Source: Planctomycetota bacterium
GTDB taxonomy: Bacteria; Planctomycetota; Planctomycetia; Isosphaerales; Isosphaeraceae
Direction of reading: 5' to 3'
Assembly (NCBI GenBank): GCA_028291545.1
Contig: JAQGHR010000060.1
Location: 1-64,000, forward strand
DNA: 64,000 nt
In this document: positions 36,650-44,992 of the stretch, piece by piece
Position numbering within the stretch: the first letter of the stretch is position 1
How the letters are laid out: the number at the start of each line of letters is the position of its first letter
Made by a program: the position numbers and the translations under genes
Notes under the pieces: model-generated
Database searches by the model: none
Told to the model about the DNA's origin: nothing
The model's input: the letters and a program-made list of their open reading frames with translations, nothing else

Positions 36650-36874
36650 ATGAAGCCCAACACCATATCTCCAATCGATAGGCTAATTCAACACGAGACG
36701 ATAGACCGGGTCCGACTCTTGGACCCGGTCTTGTTCGACGCAATCCAGGACCCCGAGAATTGGATGGTGACCGGCAGGATCAATCAGGCTGCCGTGTGTC
36801 GTGTCCTCAACCTACCCCCCAAGATCGTGAGCGCCCGGCTAAGACGAATCCAAGTTGATTGCCAAGACGACTAG
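36650..36874 (+). CDS. Small protein, paralogue of the preceding C-terminal domain
   Basis: 74 residues. RVRLLDPVLFDAIQDPENW ... RVLNLPPKIVSARLRRI lines up with the C-terminal domain of the previous gene. It starts 4 bases after that stop. The helical pattern hints at DNA binding, but no family is recognised. Confidence 0.55.
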   Translation: MKPNTISPIDRLIQHETIDRVRLLDPVLFDAIQDPENWMVTGRINQAAVCRVLNLPPKIVSARLRRIQVDCQDD

Positions 36875-36882
36875 ATAAGATC

Positions 36883-37092
36883 ATGAATAAAACACTCATT
36901 ACCGCCGCAATCACCGCTCTGGCAGCCGGATTAACCTACCTCGGGGCGCACACCGCCGATATCTCGATCGGATACGCTCCCCTGATTAGCGCTGGAATCA
37001 CCGTCCTCCTCGATCTAATCAATCGCTGGACTCCGAACAAGGTCGCCGCAATCAAGACCCTCATGGCTCCCAAGAACACTAAAATCCACTGA
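36883..37092 (+). CDS. Two-helix membrane protein, holin candidate
   Basis: 69 residues with two hydrophobic stretches (TLITAAITALAAGLTYLGA and ISIGYAPLISAGITVLLDLI) separated by a short loop and a basic tail. Size and topology fit class II holins. No endolysin lies nearby, so the call rests on topology alone. Confidence 0.45.
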   Translation: MNKTLITAAITALAAGLTYLGAHTADISIGYAPLISAGITVLLDLINRWTPNKVAAIKTLMAPKNTKIH

Positions 37093-37124
37093 TGTCCTAC
37101 AAAATTAAATCGCATAATACTATG

Positions 37125-37140
37125 ATACTGTGATCAGTAT
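37125..37140 (+). promoter_or_regulatory. Possible operator before a MerR-type gene
   Basis: Palindrome ATACTG-TGAT-CAGTAT ends 19 bases before the ATG of the regulator at 37160, in an AT-rich stretch. It may be an autoregulatory site. Confidence 0.4.
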
Positions 37141-37159
37141 ATTAATGTAGGAGAATAAC

Positions 37160-37369
37160 ATGTGGCTATCGCCAAGAGAAGTACGGTTTATTTTCGGCTT
37201 CTCTCACAACTCATTGCTGCTGTGGGAAAAGCGAGGATATCTTTCACCTTCTCGGACGCCCGGAGGTCATCGCCGTTACCGACACGCCGAACTCGAAGAA
37301 CTACTTCGAGTCACTTCCAATCACGTCCCTCCGCTGCCACCTATCGAGGCGGGTAGCGAGCCAAAATGA
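37160..37369 (+). CDS. MerR-type DNA-binding protein
   Basis: 69 residues: SPREVRFIFGFSHNSLLLWE, RGYLSPSRTPGGHRRYRHAE is the classical MerR helix-turn-helix and wing. GTAGGAG 9 bases upstream of the ATG. Third protein of this type in the prophage; no effector domain. It lies just before two terminators and the late gene block, so it could control the early-late switch. Confidence 0.7.
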   Translation: MWLSPREVRFIFGFSHNSLLLWEKRGYLSPSRTPGGHRRYRHAELEELLRVTSNHVPPLPPIEAGSEPK

Positions 37370-37440
37370 GAACTCGACCCGAAGTGAGAAAATTCAATAT
37401 CACTGTACTACCATACCTTGATCTCAAAATTGTGTGTTAG

Positions 37441-37480
37441 CGCGAAGACCCTCGTATTGTGTAGTACGAGGGTCTTCGCG
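37441..37480 (+). terminator. Perfect 16-bp hairpin terminator
   Basis: Arms CGCGAAGACCCTCGTA and its exact complement with an 8-base loop, followed by TTTCG. First of two hairpins that separate the regulator gene from the late region. Confidence 0.75.
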
Positions 37481-37572
37481 TTTCGCATCTAAATTTCAAA
37501 GCGAGGCTCGTACATATACTGTTGCTGCCAACTTGAAATCCTGACGGCAATAGAATTTTGTATCCGCGAACG

Positions 37573-37603
37573 TGCCTCACTCGATTGTGAATCGAGTGAG
37601 GCA
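37573..37603 (+). terminator. 14-bp hairpin terminator with T-run
   Basis: Arms TGCCTCACTCGATT/AATCGAGTGAGGCA, 3-base loop, followed by TTTTCG. Lies 28 bases before the sigma-like gene. With the previous hairpin it frames 90 bases that contain a TATACT-like box near 37515. Confidence 0.75.
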
Positions 37604-37630
37604 TTTTCGTTTCCCGACCCTACCTACTTT

Positions 37631-37954
37631 GTGAACTACATCGACGAACAGACCTTTCTTGATCTCTGGCAACAGGCACATGACGCGCCTCAAGACCGCA
37701 AGGCACAAGACGAGTATGTAACGTTCCTCTTGTTGCTGGCGTCCTCGATCGCCTCTCGGTTCCCGAAGCACTTGAGGAACGACCTGGCGCAAGACGCGGC
37801 GTGTCATTGCTGGATTCAATCCGCGTCTTTCGACCCGACACGAGGCACGATCTTCGCGTACCTCACGTCCTTGTGTTTCAATCGCATGCGAAGAATGATG
37901 AATATCGAGGGGCGGCAAGAACGGATCAAGCTCTTGATTAGGTCAAGCTCATGA
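37631..37954 (+). CDS. Sigma-factor-like phage protein
   Basis: 107 residues starting at a GTG. The stretch SFDPTRGTIFAYLTSLCFNR resembles sigma region 2 of phage late-transcription factors (FDP.KG.FF.Y...). Region 4 is absent. It stands at the head of the late genes, which suggests it helps late transcription. It overlaps the HNH gene by 4 bases (ATGA). Confidence 0.5.
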   Translation: MNYIDEQTFLDLWQQAHDAPQDRKAQDEYVTFLLLLASSIASRFPKHLRNDLAQDAACHCWIQSASFDPTRGTIFAYLTSLCFNRMRRMMNIEGRQERIKLLIRSSS

Positions 37955-38256
37955 CTCCGTTCCGCCCGATCTGGAAACCCCCGAGGCGTCAGACCCAAGC
38001 GACTTATAACCGCTTCGTGCGTGATCCCAAGCACCAAGAATTCTACAGGTCGCAATCCTGGCAACAGACTCGCGAACGAGTGATCGCGGACAATCCTCTT
38101 TGTGGTCCTTGCTTGCTCAACGGCATCCTAGAGCCGTCAAGAGAGGTCCATCACGTTGAGTCTCTCAAGATCGCTTGGGACAAGCGGCTCGACCTGGACA
38201 ATCTACAGGCGCTATGTGTCGCTTGTCATAAGCGAATTGAGCGGGACGGACCCTAG
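37951..38256 (+). CDS. HNH endonuclease
   Basis: 101 residues: DNPLCGPCLLNGILEPSREV, HHVESLK, DLDNLQALCVACHKRIE carry the two CxxC zinc pairs and the HH catalytic motif. Small stand-alone HNH proteins of this kind work with the terminase in cos-packaging HK97-like phages; the terminase genes are 4.8 kb downstream because the fibre genes lie between. ATG overlaps the previous stop. Confidence 0.8.
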   Translation: MTPFRPIWKPPRRQTQATYNRFVRDPKHQEFYRSQSWQQTRERVIADNPLCGPCLLNGILEPSREVHHVESLKIAWDKRLDLDNLQALCVACHKRIERDGP

Positions 38257-38263
38257 ATAAGGC

Positions 38264-39388
38264 ATGACCACGCCGTATCTCAAGAACAACGCAACCACGA
38301 CTCTGGCTCAAGACTACGATCCTGCCACGCAATCGACTCTGACTCTGGCAGCCGGGACCGGGTCCTTGTTCGGCACTCCGACGCCATCGAACTATATCGG
38401 GGTAAGTGCCTTTCGCGGACGCTCTCCCCTCTCGATCATGAAAATCACGGGACGGACCGGAGACGTCTTGACGGTTGCTGGCGCTCTCGACGGAACGAGC
38501 CTCGTCAACCTCCGTGCAACCGATCGCATCGTCTCGACGTTGTGGGCGGGGGTAATCGATGATCTCTACACGCAAATCGGTGTCGGAGGCGCACAAGGGA
38601 CGCAAGGCAATCAAGGATTCCAGGGAGCGGCGGGAAGTCAGGGCAATCAAGGCTCGACGGGATCGCAAGGACCACAGGGGTATCAGGGATCGCAAGGGAC
38701 GCAAGGCAATCAAGGTTTCCAAGGATTCCAGGGATCGGCGGGTAGTCAGGGCAATCAAGGTTTCCAAGGGTCCAATGGAGCCGCGGGAAGTCAAGGCAAT
38801 CAAGGTTTCCAAGGCAATCAAGGATTCCAGGGAGCGGCGGGGACACAAGGCAACCAAGGATTCCAAGGCAATCAAGGGTCTGGCGTGGCTGCCGGGAGCA
38901 CTACTCAGATTCAGTACAACAATGCCTCCGCGTTCGGAGGCGCTACCGGTCTGACTTGGGCAAGCGGGACCTCGATTTTCACGATCAACGCTAACTCGAC
39001 GTTCGATGCTAGCGGATACGGCTTTATTCGTTCCTTCGTCTTCGTAATCGCGTCCGGCTTCCCGGCTACCACGGGACAAAACAAGACCAATCAGCTTACG
39101 GTCCCATATGACGGCAAGATCACAAAGGCTTGGATTAACGCGAAAACGGCGCCGACCGGGGCGGCTCTGATATGTGACATCAAGAAAAATGGGACCTCGA
39201 TCTGGGCATCGTCTCCCGCTAACCGTATCCAGCTTGCGATTGCGGCTACCACGGGGACTCAGACGAGCTTCGACACGACGTCGTTGGCAGCGGGGGACGT
39301 ACTCACGATCGACGTTGCTCAAGTCGGAAGCACTATCGCGGGACAGGATGTAACCGTGCAACTCACGACCCTACTTCGGAACACGTAA
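38264..39388 (+). CDS. Collagen-like tail fibre protein
   Basis: 374 residues. Residues about 110-205 are an uninterrupted run of Gly-X-Y triplets built from GNQGFQG, GSQG and GAAG units, expected to form a trimeric triple helix. The N-terminal about 105 residues may attach to the tail; the C-terminal domain (about 210-374) ends in ITIDVAQVGSTIAGQDVTV-like beta strands and may be the receptor-binding head. Motif CCCTAGATAAGGC directly precedes the ATG. Confidence 0.75.
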   Translation: MTTPYLKNNATTTLAQDYDPATQSTLTLAAGTGSLFGTPTPSNYIGVSAFRGRSPLSIMKITGRTGDVLTVAGALDGTSLVNLRATDRIVSTLWAGVIDDLYTQIGVGGAQGTQGNQGFQGAAGSQGNQGSTGSQGPQGYQGSQGTQGNQGFQGFQGSAGSQGNQGFQGSNGAAGSQGNQGFQGNQGFQGAAGTQGNQGFQGNQGSGVAAGSTTQIQYNNASAFGGATGLTWASGTSIFTINANSTFDASGYGFIRSFVFVIASGFPATTGQNKTNQLTVPYDGKITKAWINAKTAPTGAALICDIKKNGTSIWASSPANRIQLAIAATTGTQTSFDTTSLAAGDVLTIDVAQVGSTIAGQDVTVQLTTLLRNT

Positions 39389-39391
39389 CTT

Positions 39392-39721
39392 ATGCACATT
39401 CACATACTCAGTCCGGTAATCAAGTACGGCAATGTCTCATTCGATTTTATGATTGAAGATCCCAACGGAGTCATACCTCCCTACCGTGCTTCGGGTCAGT
39501 TGCCTATCGATCCGATCCCCACGGCGGGGGACTTCTTGGGCATGGTCAAATGTCTAATTTTGTCGCATTACGCGCTGATGCCTCAAGCTGATGTTAGTGC
39601 GTTTGGGCTGGACCGGCTCGCGATGGTATTGGCGGCAATTAATGTCGAATATACGCGAGCAATACCAGAGCATACGCTGATCATCGATCGTCCGGCAGCC
39701 TACCCCACACTGGGACTTTAA
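39392..39721 (+). CDS. Phage protein, tandem paralogue 1
   Basis: 109 residues. FMIEDPNGVIPPYRASGQLPID...TLIIDRPAAYPTLGL is matched position by position by the next gene. Both sit between two fibre genes, so they may be fibre assembly factors or small structural proteins. Family not recognised. Confidence 0.55.
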   Translation: MHIHILSPVIKYGNVSFDFMIEDPNGVIPPYRASGQLPIDPIPTAGDFLGMVKCLILSHYALMPQADVSAFGLDRLAMVLAAINVEYTRAIPEHTLIIDRPAAYPTLGL

Positions 39722-39735
39722 AGGAAACCATCCAT

Positions 39736-40065
39736 TTGATTTTCAACATTATCAACATCCTCTGTCAGATGTCAAAAGTGTCATACGACCTGATCAGCGA
39801 AGACCCAAACGGAATCATCCCTCCGTATCGAGTTAGTTCCGAGCTACCTCTTGATCCCGTGCCGTCGGCTGCCTCATTTGTGTTTGCCATACGTGAGATT
39901 ATGCTTGCCTATTACTTGGTTCTCTTGCCCGACGATCCGCTTACACCGATCCCGCAAGACCTCGCAACGATCTTGGACGCGATGCGAATCGAATACGCAA
40001 AACCCGTATCTGATCATGAAGTCGTGATTGATCGACCGCCACAATATCCCACACTAGAACTCTAA
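39736..40065 (+). CDS. Phage protein, tandem paralogue 2
   Basis: 109 residues with EDPNGIIPPYRVSSELPLDP and VVIDRPPQYPTLEL, about the same length as its neighbour. The TTG start is supported by AAGGAAAC just upstream and by equal length to paralogue 1; an ATG at 39769 would shorten it. Confidence 0.55.
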   Translation: MIFNIINILCQMSKVSYDLISEDPNGIIPPYRVSSELPLDPVPSAASFVFAIREIMLAYYLVLLPDDPLTPIPQDLATILDAMRIEYAKPVSDHEVVIDRPPQYPTLEL

Positions 40066-40071
40066 ACATAT

Positions 40072-42627
40072 ATGGCAACTGTAATTTCATGTGCGACCGG
40101 CAATTGGTCCTCGTCAACAACCTGGGCTCTGATTGACAGCACGAGCTACCTCGATTCCGAGACTGGTTCGACCGCATCCACAACGAGCTATGTCTATAGT
40201 TCGACGTTCATTCCCGGCGCGATCACGATCGATGGAATAGCGATCAAGGTTGCCTCACCGGGCGCAAGCGGCACACTCAATATCGAGTTATTCAACCATA
40301 CCGATACACTAACGGTCGCTAATACTACCGTGAACAATATTGATCTCCAAATCGGCTGGAACTTCATCAAATTTTCCGCAAGCCAGACCTTGATTGCCGC
40401 CAAGGCATACAAGGTGGGTGTGAAGCATGTGACCGCATCCTCGTCTCTCTACCGAGACTCGACGGCCGGGAACTGGTCTCGCCTCTTGAGGACGACAACA
40501 ACACAAGCTCCGGTCGCTAACGATCAGATCGTGATCGCGGGGGAACTCACCGGAGCAGGCGCAGGCAACACCTTGACCGTGACGTTGGACAACACCGCAA
40601 GCACGAGCTACGGCACGACCGCCTACACGCAAAGTATTCATGTGTCAAATCGTGGCACGCTCACTTGCGCCACAAGTGCAAGCACCGCGTATCAACTCAA
40701 GCACAAAGGCGTGTTTCAGCAATACGCCGGGAGTACCATCAACCTCGGGACCGTTGGCGTACCGATGCCTAGCTCGTCCTCGCTCACACTCACGGCAGAC
40801 GTAGCGGCGAACGTCGATACCGGCTGGGTCTTCGGCGCAGGTACGTCCAACATCTACGGCAATTCCGTAGCGACCACCACCACGCGATTGACCTCTGATC
40901 TCGCGGTAAGTGGTACGGTTTGGACGGTCGCAAGTTCGTCGGGATGGAGCGTCGGCGACGTGATCGGCATCGCATCAACGACCACGAATAATGCTCAATT
41001 CGAGGCTAGGACCATCCTCACGGTCGATTCCGCAACCCAGGCAACGATGACATCGGGCGCCACGAATGCCCATTCTGGCACAAACAGCGGCGGCTACGAT
41101 TATCGTGCCTACGTCGTGAATATGACCCGAAACATCAAGTTCAATGGTATATCCACATCATTGCAAGGCTATATTCTGATCGGTGCGACCACGACCTTCG
41201 CAGGGCAGTATTTCGAGGCTAAGTGGATGGGATCGGGGACCACGAACAAACGAGGCTTCGACATCTATACGACCACGGGGACGGTTGCCATCACCGGGGC
41301 GGCACTTCACGATTTTGTTGTCTCTGGTAGTTCGGGATTCGGATTGGCGGGAGGAAGCGGCACGGGCGTCAACCTGCAAAGTTGCGTGACTTATAATATC
41401 AACAGCTATCATCATTTCATTGCCCAGAGCACAGGGACACAGATCGTCAACAATTGCACGGCGATAGGGTCGGTGGCGAACACAGCAGTTTTCTACGTGC
41501 AGGATGTTGGCGGGACGGTGACGGGATGTGTGGCAGCCTCGTGCAATGGTGGTGGTGCAGCACAATTCTTAGTATTTGAGCAAAACCAGATCGCCACGTT
41601 TAACAACAATGTCGCCTGTTGCAACGGGCAAAACGGATTCGCATTTCTCCATTGTTGGGGTGCCGTGGATCATCTTACAACTTGGCGATGTGCCCAAGGA
41701 TTCGACTTTGAAGAAGTCCATTCACAATTGACCTTAGATCTTTGCACCAGTTACGGGCACACAAATGCCCACGTCCAATCGAACGGTCAAGCGGGTCTTA
41801 CCAAAGGCTGGCAGGGCGATGTGATCTTTACTAACTCTGCCTTCGACGCGGGTCTCACGACTGTCACACCCTCCGTGTTCCTGCCGACGCTGGCGACTCC
41901 CGGATGGTCTTCGCTAATCCTGGAATCATGTACGCTCGGTAGCATCACGGCTCATACTCAAGAGTTCAACTTGAGCGTGCCGACTTTTATCCGTGCGATC
42001 CTCCGCAATTGCGTGAACACGTCAGCGACCTACCTCACGTCGCAATCCAACATGCTGCCGGGCTCATATGTCTTAGTACAGAAATATAACCAAACGGCAG
42101 CCGACCATCGCGCCTACACAGCGGCAGGGACCACACGATCGGACACCGTGATCTATAACACGGCAAGCCCTAGTCAGAGGCTCACGCCAGCCAACGCATC
42201 AAGCAAGCTGCAATCTTCGGTCCCTACGTACGGATGGACCTTGGCAGTAGCCTCGGGAGCAACGGCTAACGTGAGTGTCTACGTTCGCAAGAGTGTCGTC
42301 GGCGATGGCACGGCTTACAACGGTAATCAAGCTCGTTTGATCGTACGTAAGAACGTCGCCGCAGGGATCACGAGTGACACCGTACTCGCCACGGCATCGG
42401 GAGCGGCGGGGACATGGGAACAACTAAGCGGCACAACCACAACCGTCAACGATGCCGCTAAGCTTGAGTTCTATGTCGATTGCGATGGGACCACGGGCTG
42501 GGTCAACGTTGACGACTTCGCATCCACAACGATCAACGATACGAAGGGATTCAAGTATTGGTCTGACGGACTCCCGAGCGTCCAAGGCGACAACTCCACG
42601 AATGGACCGGTCAACTTCGCCTACTAA
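40072..42627 (+). CDS. Tail spike/fibre protein with beta-helix-like region
   Basis: 851 residues, rich in Thr, Ser, Gly, Asn and Val. The N-terminal GNWSSSTTWA block and a TSYVYSS beta domain are followed by a long region (about 200-640) of short beta repeats with N and G turns (VNNCTAIGSVANTAVFYVQD, FNNNVACCNGQNGFAFL) typical of right-handed parallel beta-helices. A C-terminal beta-sandwich (KLEFYVDCDGTTGWVNVDDF) may bind sugar. Likely host-recognition or depolymerase spike; no catalytic residues assigned. Confidence 0.7.
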   Translation: MATVISCATGNWSSSTTWALIDSTSYLDSETGSTASTTSYVYSSTFIPGAITIDGIAIKVASPGASGTLNIELFNHTDTLTVANTTVNNIDLQIGWNFIKFSASQTLIAAKAYKVGVKHVTASSSLYRDSTAGNWSRLLRTTTTQAPVANDQIVIAGELTGAGAGNTLTVTLDNTASTSYGTTAYTQSIHVSNRGTLTCATSASTAYQLKHKGVFQQYAGSTINLGTVGVPMPSSSSLTLTADVAANVDTGWVFGAGTSNIYGNSVATTTTRLTSDLAVSGTVWTVASSSGWSVGDVIGIASTTTNNAQFEARTILTVDSATQATMTSGATNAHSGTNSGGYDYRAYVVNMTRNIKFNGISTSLQGYILIGATTTFAGQYFEAKWMGSGTTNKRGFDIYTTTGTVAITGAALHDFVVSGSSGFGLAGGSGTGVNLQSCVTYNINSYHHFIAQSTGTQIVNNCTAIGSVANTAVFYVQDVGGTVTGCVAASCNGGGAAQFLVFEQNQIATFNNNVACCNGQNGFAFLHCWGAVDHLTTWRCAQGFDFEEVHSQLTLDLCTSYGHTNAHVQSNGQAGLTKGWQGDVIFTNSAFDAGLTTVTPSVFLPTLATPGWSSLILESCTLGSITAHTQEFNLSVPTFIRAILRNCVNTSATYLTSQSNMLPGSYVLVQKYNQTAADHRAYTAAGTTRSDTVIYNTASPSQRLTPANASSKLQSSVPTYGWTLAVASGATANVSVYVRKSVVGDGTAYNGNQARLIVRKNVAAGITSDTVLATASGAAGTWEQLSGTTTTVNDAAKLEFYVDCDGTTGWVNVDDFASTTINDTKGFKYWSDGLPSVQGDNSTNGPVNFAY

Positions 42628-42668
42628 GCATAAGGAAACGCTTATGGGTGGGTAGGGGGTTCGAAGAT

Positions 42669-42697
42669 GGCGGAGTCTCGTGCTAGAGATCTCCGCC
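42669..42697 (+). terminator. Hairpin after the spike gene
   Basis: GGCGGAGTCTC and GAGATCTCCGCC pair with one bulged base, followed by CTCTATTTCTTT. It ends the fibre transcript. Confidence 0.65.
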
Positions 42698-42768
42698 CTC
42701 TATTTCTTTGTCGGAAGCCTCATTTTAGGTCGCTTTTCCATCAAGTCTAGGGGGCTTTCACTAACCAA

Positions 42769-43092
42769 ATGCTATTATATGATATAGAAACTAACATAAA
42801 GGCAATCAATAAAATGCAATCAACGCATACCGAAGTGAATGGCGGCGAAATGGCGATGGCGGGAGTTTTCCATGTCAATCTCGATGGCGATGGCATGGTC
42901 GCCGAATTGCAGCGGCGGGAGAAGTTCTACAAGTTCAAGCGGATTGAGATGTTGGAAGAGCGGCGGGACGCCATGGTCTCACTACTTGAAATTGGACTCG
43001 ATGACGACGGAATTGCCATCCGCGCCGAGTTTCGACCGAAGATCAAGAGGGAGCTAGATAGGCTTGAGGCATGCATCAGGGAGACACTATGA
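42769..43092 (+). CDS. Phage hypothetical protein before terminase
   Basis: 107 residues or, from the ATG at 42814, 92 residues. C-terminal half is a charged helix. Its stop overlaps the ATG of the small terminase gene (ATGA). Start uncertain. Confidence 0.5.
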   Translation: MLLYDIETNIKAINKMQSTHTEVNGGEMAMAGVFHVNLDGDGMVAELQRREKFYKFKRIEMLEERRDAMVSLLEIGLDDDGIAIRAEFRPKIKRELDRLEACIRETL

Positions 43093-43436
43093 GCAAAACC
43101 GCACCCAAGCATCTCGACGACATAGCCAAGACCACATACAAGCAAGTCTGGGCGGTCCTGGAATCGCTCGGCAAGTTGCACGACATCGACGCCAATACGA
43201 TCGAGCTATACGCAAGTCTCTACTCGACGTACAGGATCGCTCAGGCAGAACTGCAAAAGTCCGGTCCGATCATCTTCGCCAAGAACGGATACCCGATGCA
43301 GAATCCGGCTGCCTCGTTGTCGTCAACGTGCGTCAAGGAAATGCGAGGCATCCTCCGGGACTGGGGAGTATCCAAGATCGTCGATAGGGTCGAGAGCGAT
43401 AGCGCATCCGAGGCTAAGTGGCACGGACTCGCGTAA
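43089..43436 (+). CDS. Terminase small subunit (P27-like)
   Basis: 115 residues from the ATG at 43089. HLDDIAKTTYKQVWAVLESL, TIELYASLYSTYRIAQAEL and NPAASLSSTCVKEMRGIL match P27-family small terminases, which bind phage DNA ends and recruit the large subunit. It overlaps the large subunit by 19 bases in another frame. Confidence 0.75.
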   Translation: MSKTAPKHLDDIAKTTYKQVWAVLESLGKLHDIDANTIELYASLYSTYRIAQAELQKSGPIIFAKNGYPMQNPAASLSSTCVKEMRGILRDWGVSKIVDRVESDSASEAKWHGLA

Positions 43437-44992
43437 TAGACCCTCTGAACGATCCTGGCAATCGCGTTATCCAGTTTGCGGGCAACCTCAAGCTCACGGG
43501 CGACTACCGAGGCAGACCATTCGAGCTTCTCCCATTTCAGGAGGCATGGTTCCGCACGATCTACGGTACGCTCGATCACGCTGGATTCCGGCAGTACACG
43601 AAATCGAGCCTATTCCTCCCGAGGAAGAATGGAAAGTCGAGCCTCGTTAGCGCCGCAGGGGTATACCATCTGTTCGGCGAAGGCATCGGCAAGGGCGGTC
43701 AAGAGATTTACTCGGCTGCCTCGAATCGTGATCAATCTGGACGTATCTATAAGTTGCTCAAAGAGAGCATTCAGCAAGACCCGTACCTCAACGCGCAAGT
43801 TAAGTTTCGGGATCAGACCAAAACCATCGTCCATAAGAAGCTCGACAATATCTTTATCAGTCTGGCAAGCGATGGCGGCGCCGTTCACGGACTCAACCCT
43901 AGCGTCGTGTTCGCCGATGAATTGCACGCATGGAAAGTCTCGAAAGCACGGGATCTGTTTTCGGCTCTAAAGACGGGGTCAGGAACGCGACGGGAACCGC
44001 TTTTTATCGTCCTCACGACGGTAGGGAACGACCTGCAAAGCCTCTGCCATGAAGAATATCAGTACGCGAAGCAAGTCGCGTCGAATCCCGAGACCGATCC
44101 CGAGTACCTACCCGTCATATTCGAGTTGCCCGATACCGAGGACTGGCGGGACGAAAGCAACTGGTACAAGTGCAATCCCGCACTCGGCAAATTCGTTCAT
44201 ATCAGGGAACTCCGCAAGCTCTATAACGAGGCGAAGGCTCTGCCCGAACGAGAGGCGAGTTTCCGACAATTCCAGTTGAATCAATGGGTCCAAGGCAACA
44301 CAAAATGGCTGCCTCAAGACCGATGGAACGAGCTACAGCTTGATTACACTCACGCTGATCTTGAGGGGCGCTCTTGTGTTGGCGCTCTCGACCTGGCTGC
44401 CGTCCATGACCTCGCAAGCCTCTGCCTCGTGTTCGACATGGAAGACGGCACGTATCGAGTAATCAACGTCAATTGGACGGCAGGGGAGACGGCGAAGCGG
44501 AGAGAAAAGGCGGATGGCGTTCCGTATGTCGCGTGGTCTCAATCGCATCCTGACGCGCTTCGTCTGACACCGGGAGAGACCACCAATCACGAGACGATCG
44601 AGAAAGACATCATCGCTCTATCCAAGCGATTCAAGATCAAGCTACTTGCGATCGACCCTGACAACGGGGTCATGATCAGTCAACGCTTGACCGATCAGAA
44701 GCTCAACGTCCAGAGCTATTATCAGTCAATGGCTTACATGAACGCGCCAAGCAAGCAACTCGAAAGATTGATCTTGGAGAAGCGAATCCACCACGACGGA
44801 AACCCGGTACTCAATTGGAGTGTGGGCAACGTCAAGGTGGAGAGGGACGCTCAGGACCGGATACGACCGAGTAAAAAACGATCCAACGATCGCATTGACC
44901 CCGTGGTGGCGCTCGTGATGGCTATTGGAGTGAGCATGAGTGAACCTGAGACCGAGAGCGTCTATAAGACACGCGACGTTATTTTCGTCTAA
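43418..44992 (+). CDS. Terminase large subunit
   Basis: 524 residues, phage DNA-packaging motor. Walker A-like LFLPRKNGKSSLVSA (about residues 66-80), Walker B in SVVFADELHAWK, and nuclease-domain acidic motifs GALDLAAVHDLASL, AIDPDNG and NDRIDPVVALVMAIG. GTG start at 43418. HK97/YmfN-like group. All key residues seem present. Confidence 0.88.
   Translation: MARTRVIDPLNDPGNRVIQFAGNLKLTGDYRGRPFELLPFQEAWFRTIYGTLDHAGFRQYTKSSLFLPRKNGKSSLVSAAGVYHLFGEGIGKGGQEIYSAASNRDQSGRIYKLLKESIQQDPYLNAQVKFRDQTKTIVHKKLDNIFISLASDGGAVHGLNPSVVFADELHAWKVSKARDLFSALKTGSGTRREPLFIVLTTVGNDLQSLCHEEYQYAKQVASNPETDPEYLPVIFELPDTEDWRDESNWYKCNPALGKFVHIRELRKLYNEAKALPEREASFRQFQLNQWVQGNTKWLPQDRWNELQLDYTHADLEGRSCVGALDLAAVHDLASLCLVFDMEDGTYRVINVNWTAGETAKRREKADGVPYVAWSQSHPDALRLTPGETTNHETIEKDIIALSKRFKIKLLAIDPDNGVMISQRLTDQKLNVQSYYQSMAYMNAPSKQLERLILEKRIHHDGNPVLNWSVGNVKVERDAQDRIRPSKKRSNDRIDPVVALVMAIGVSMSEPETESVYKTRDVIFV

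Noticed and set aside
36883-37620. Endolysin gene near the holin candidate
   Set aside because: No lysozyme, amidase or peptidase motif found in this stretch or elsewhere in the prophage part; it may be outside the window.
38590-38880. Short regular repeats that might suggest a CRISPR array
   Set aside because: The repeat unit is in frame and encodes Gly-X-Y triplets; there are no unique spacers of constant length and no cas genes.
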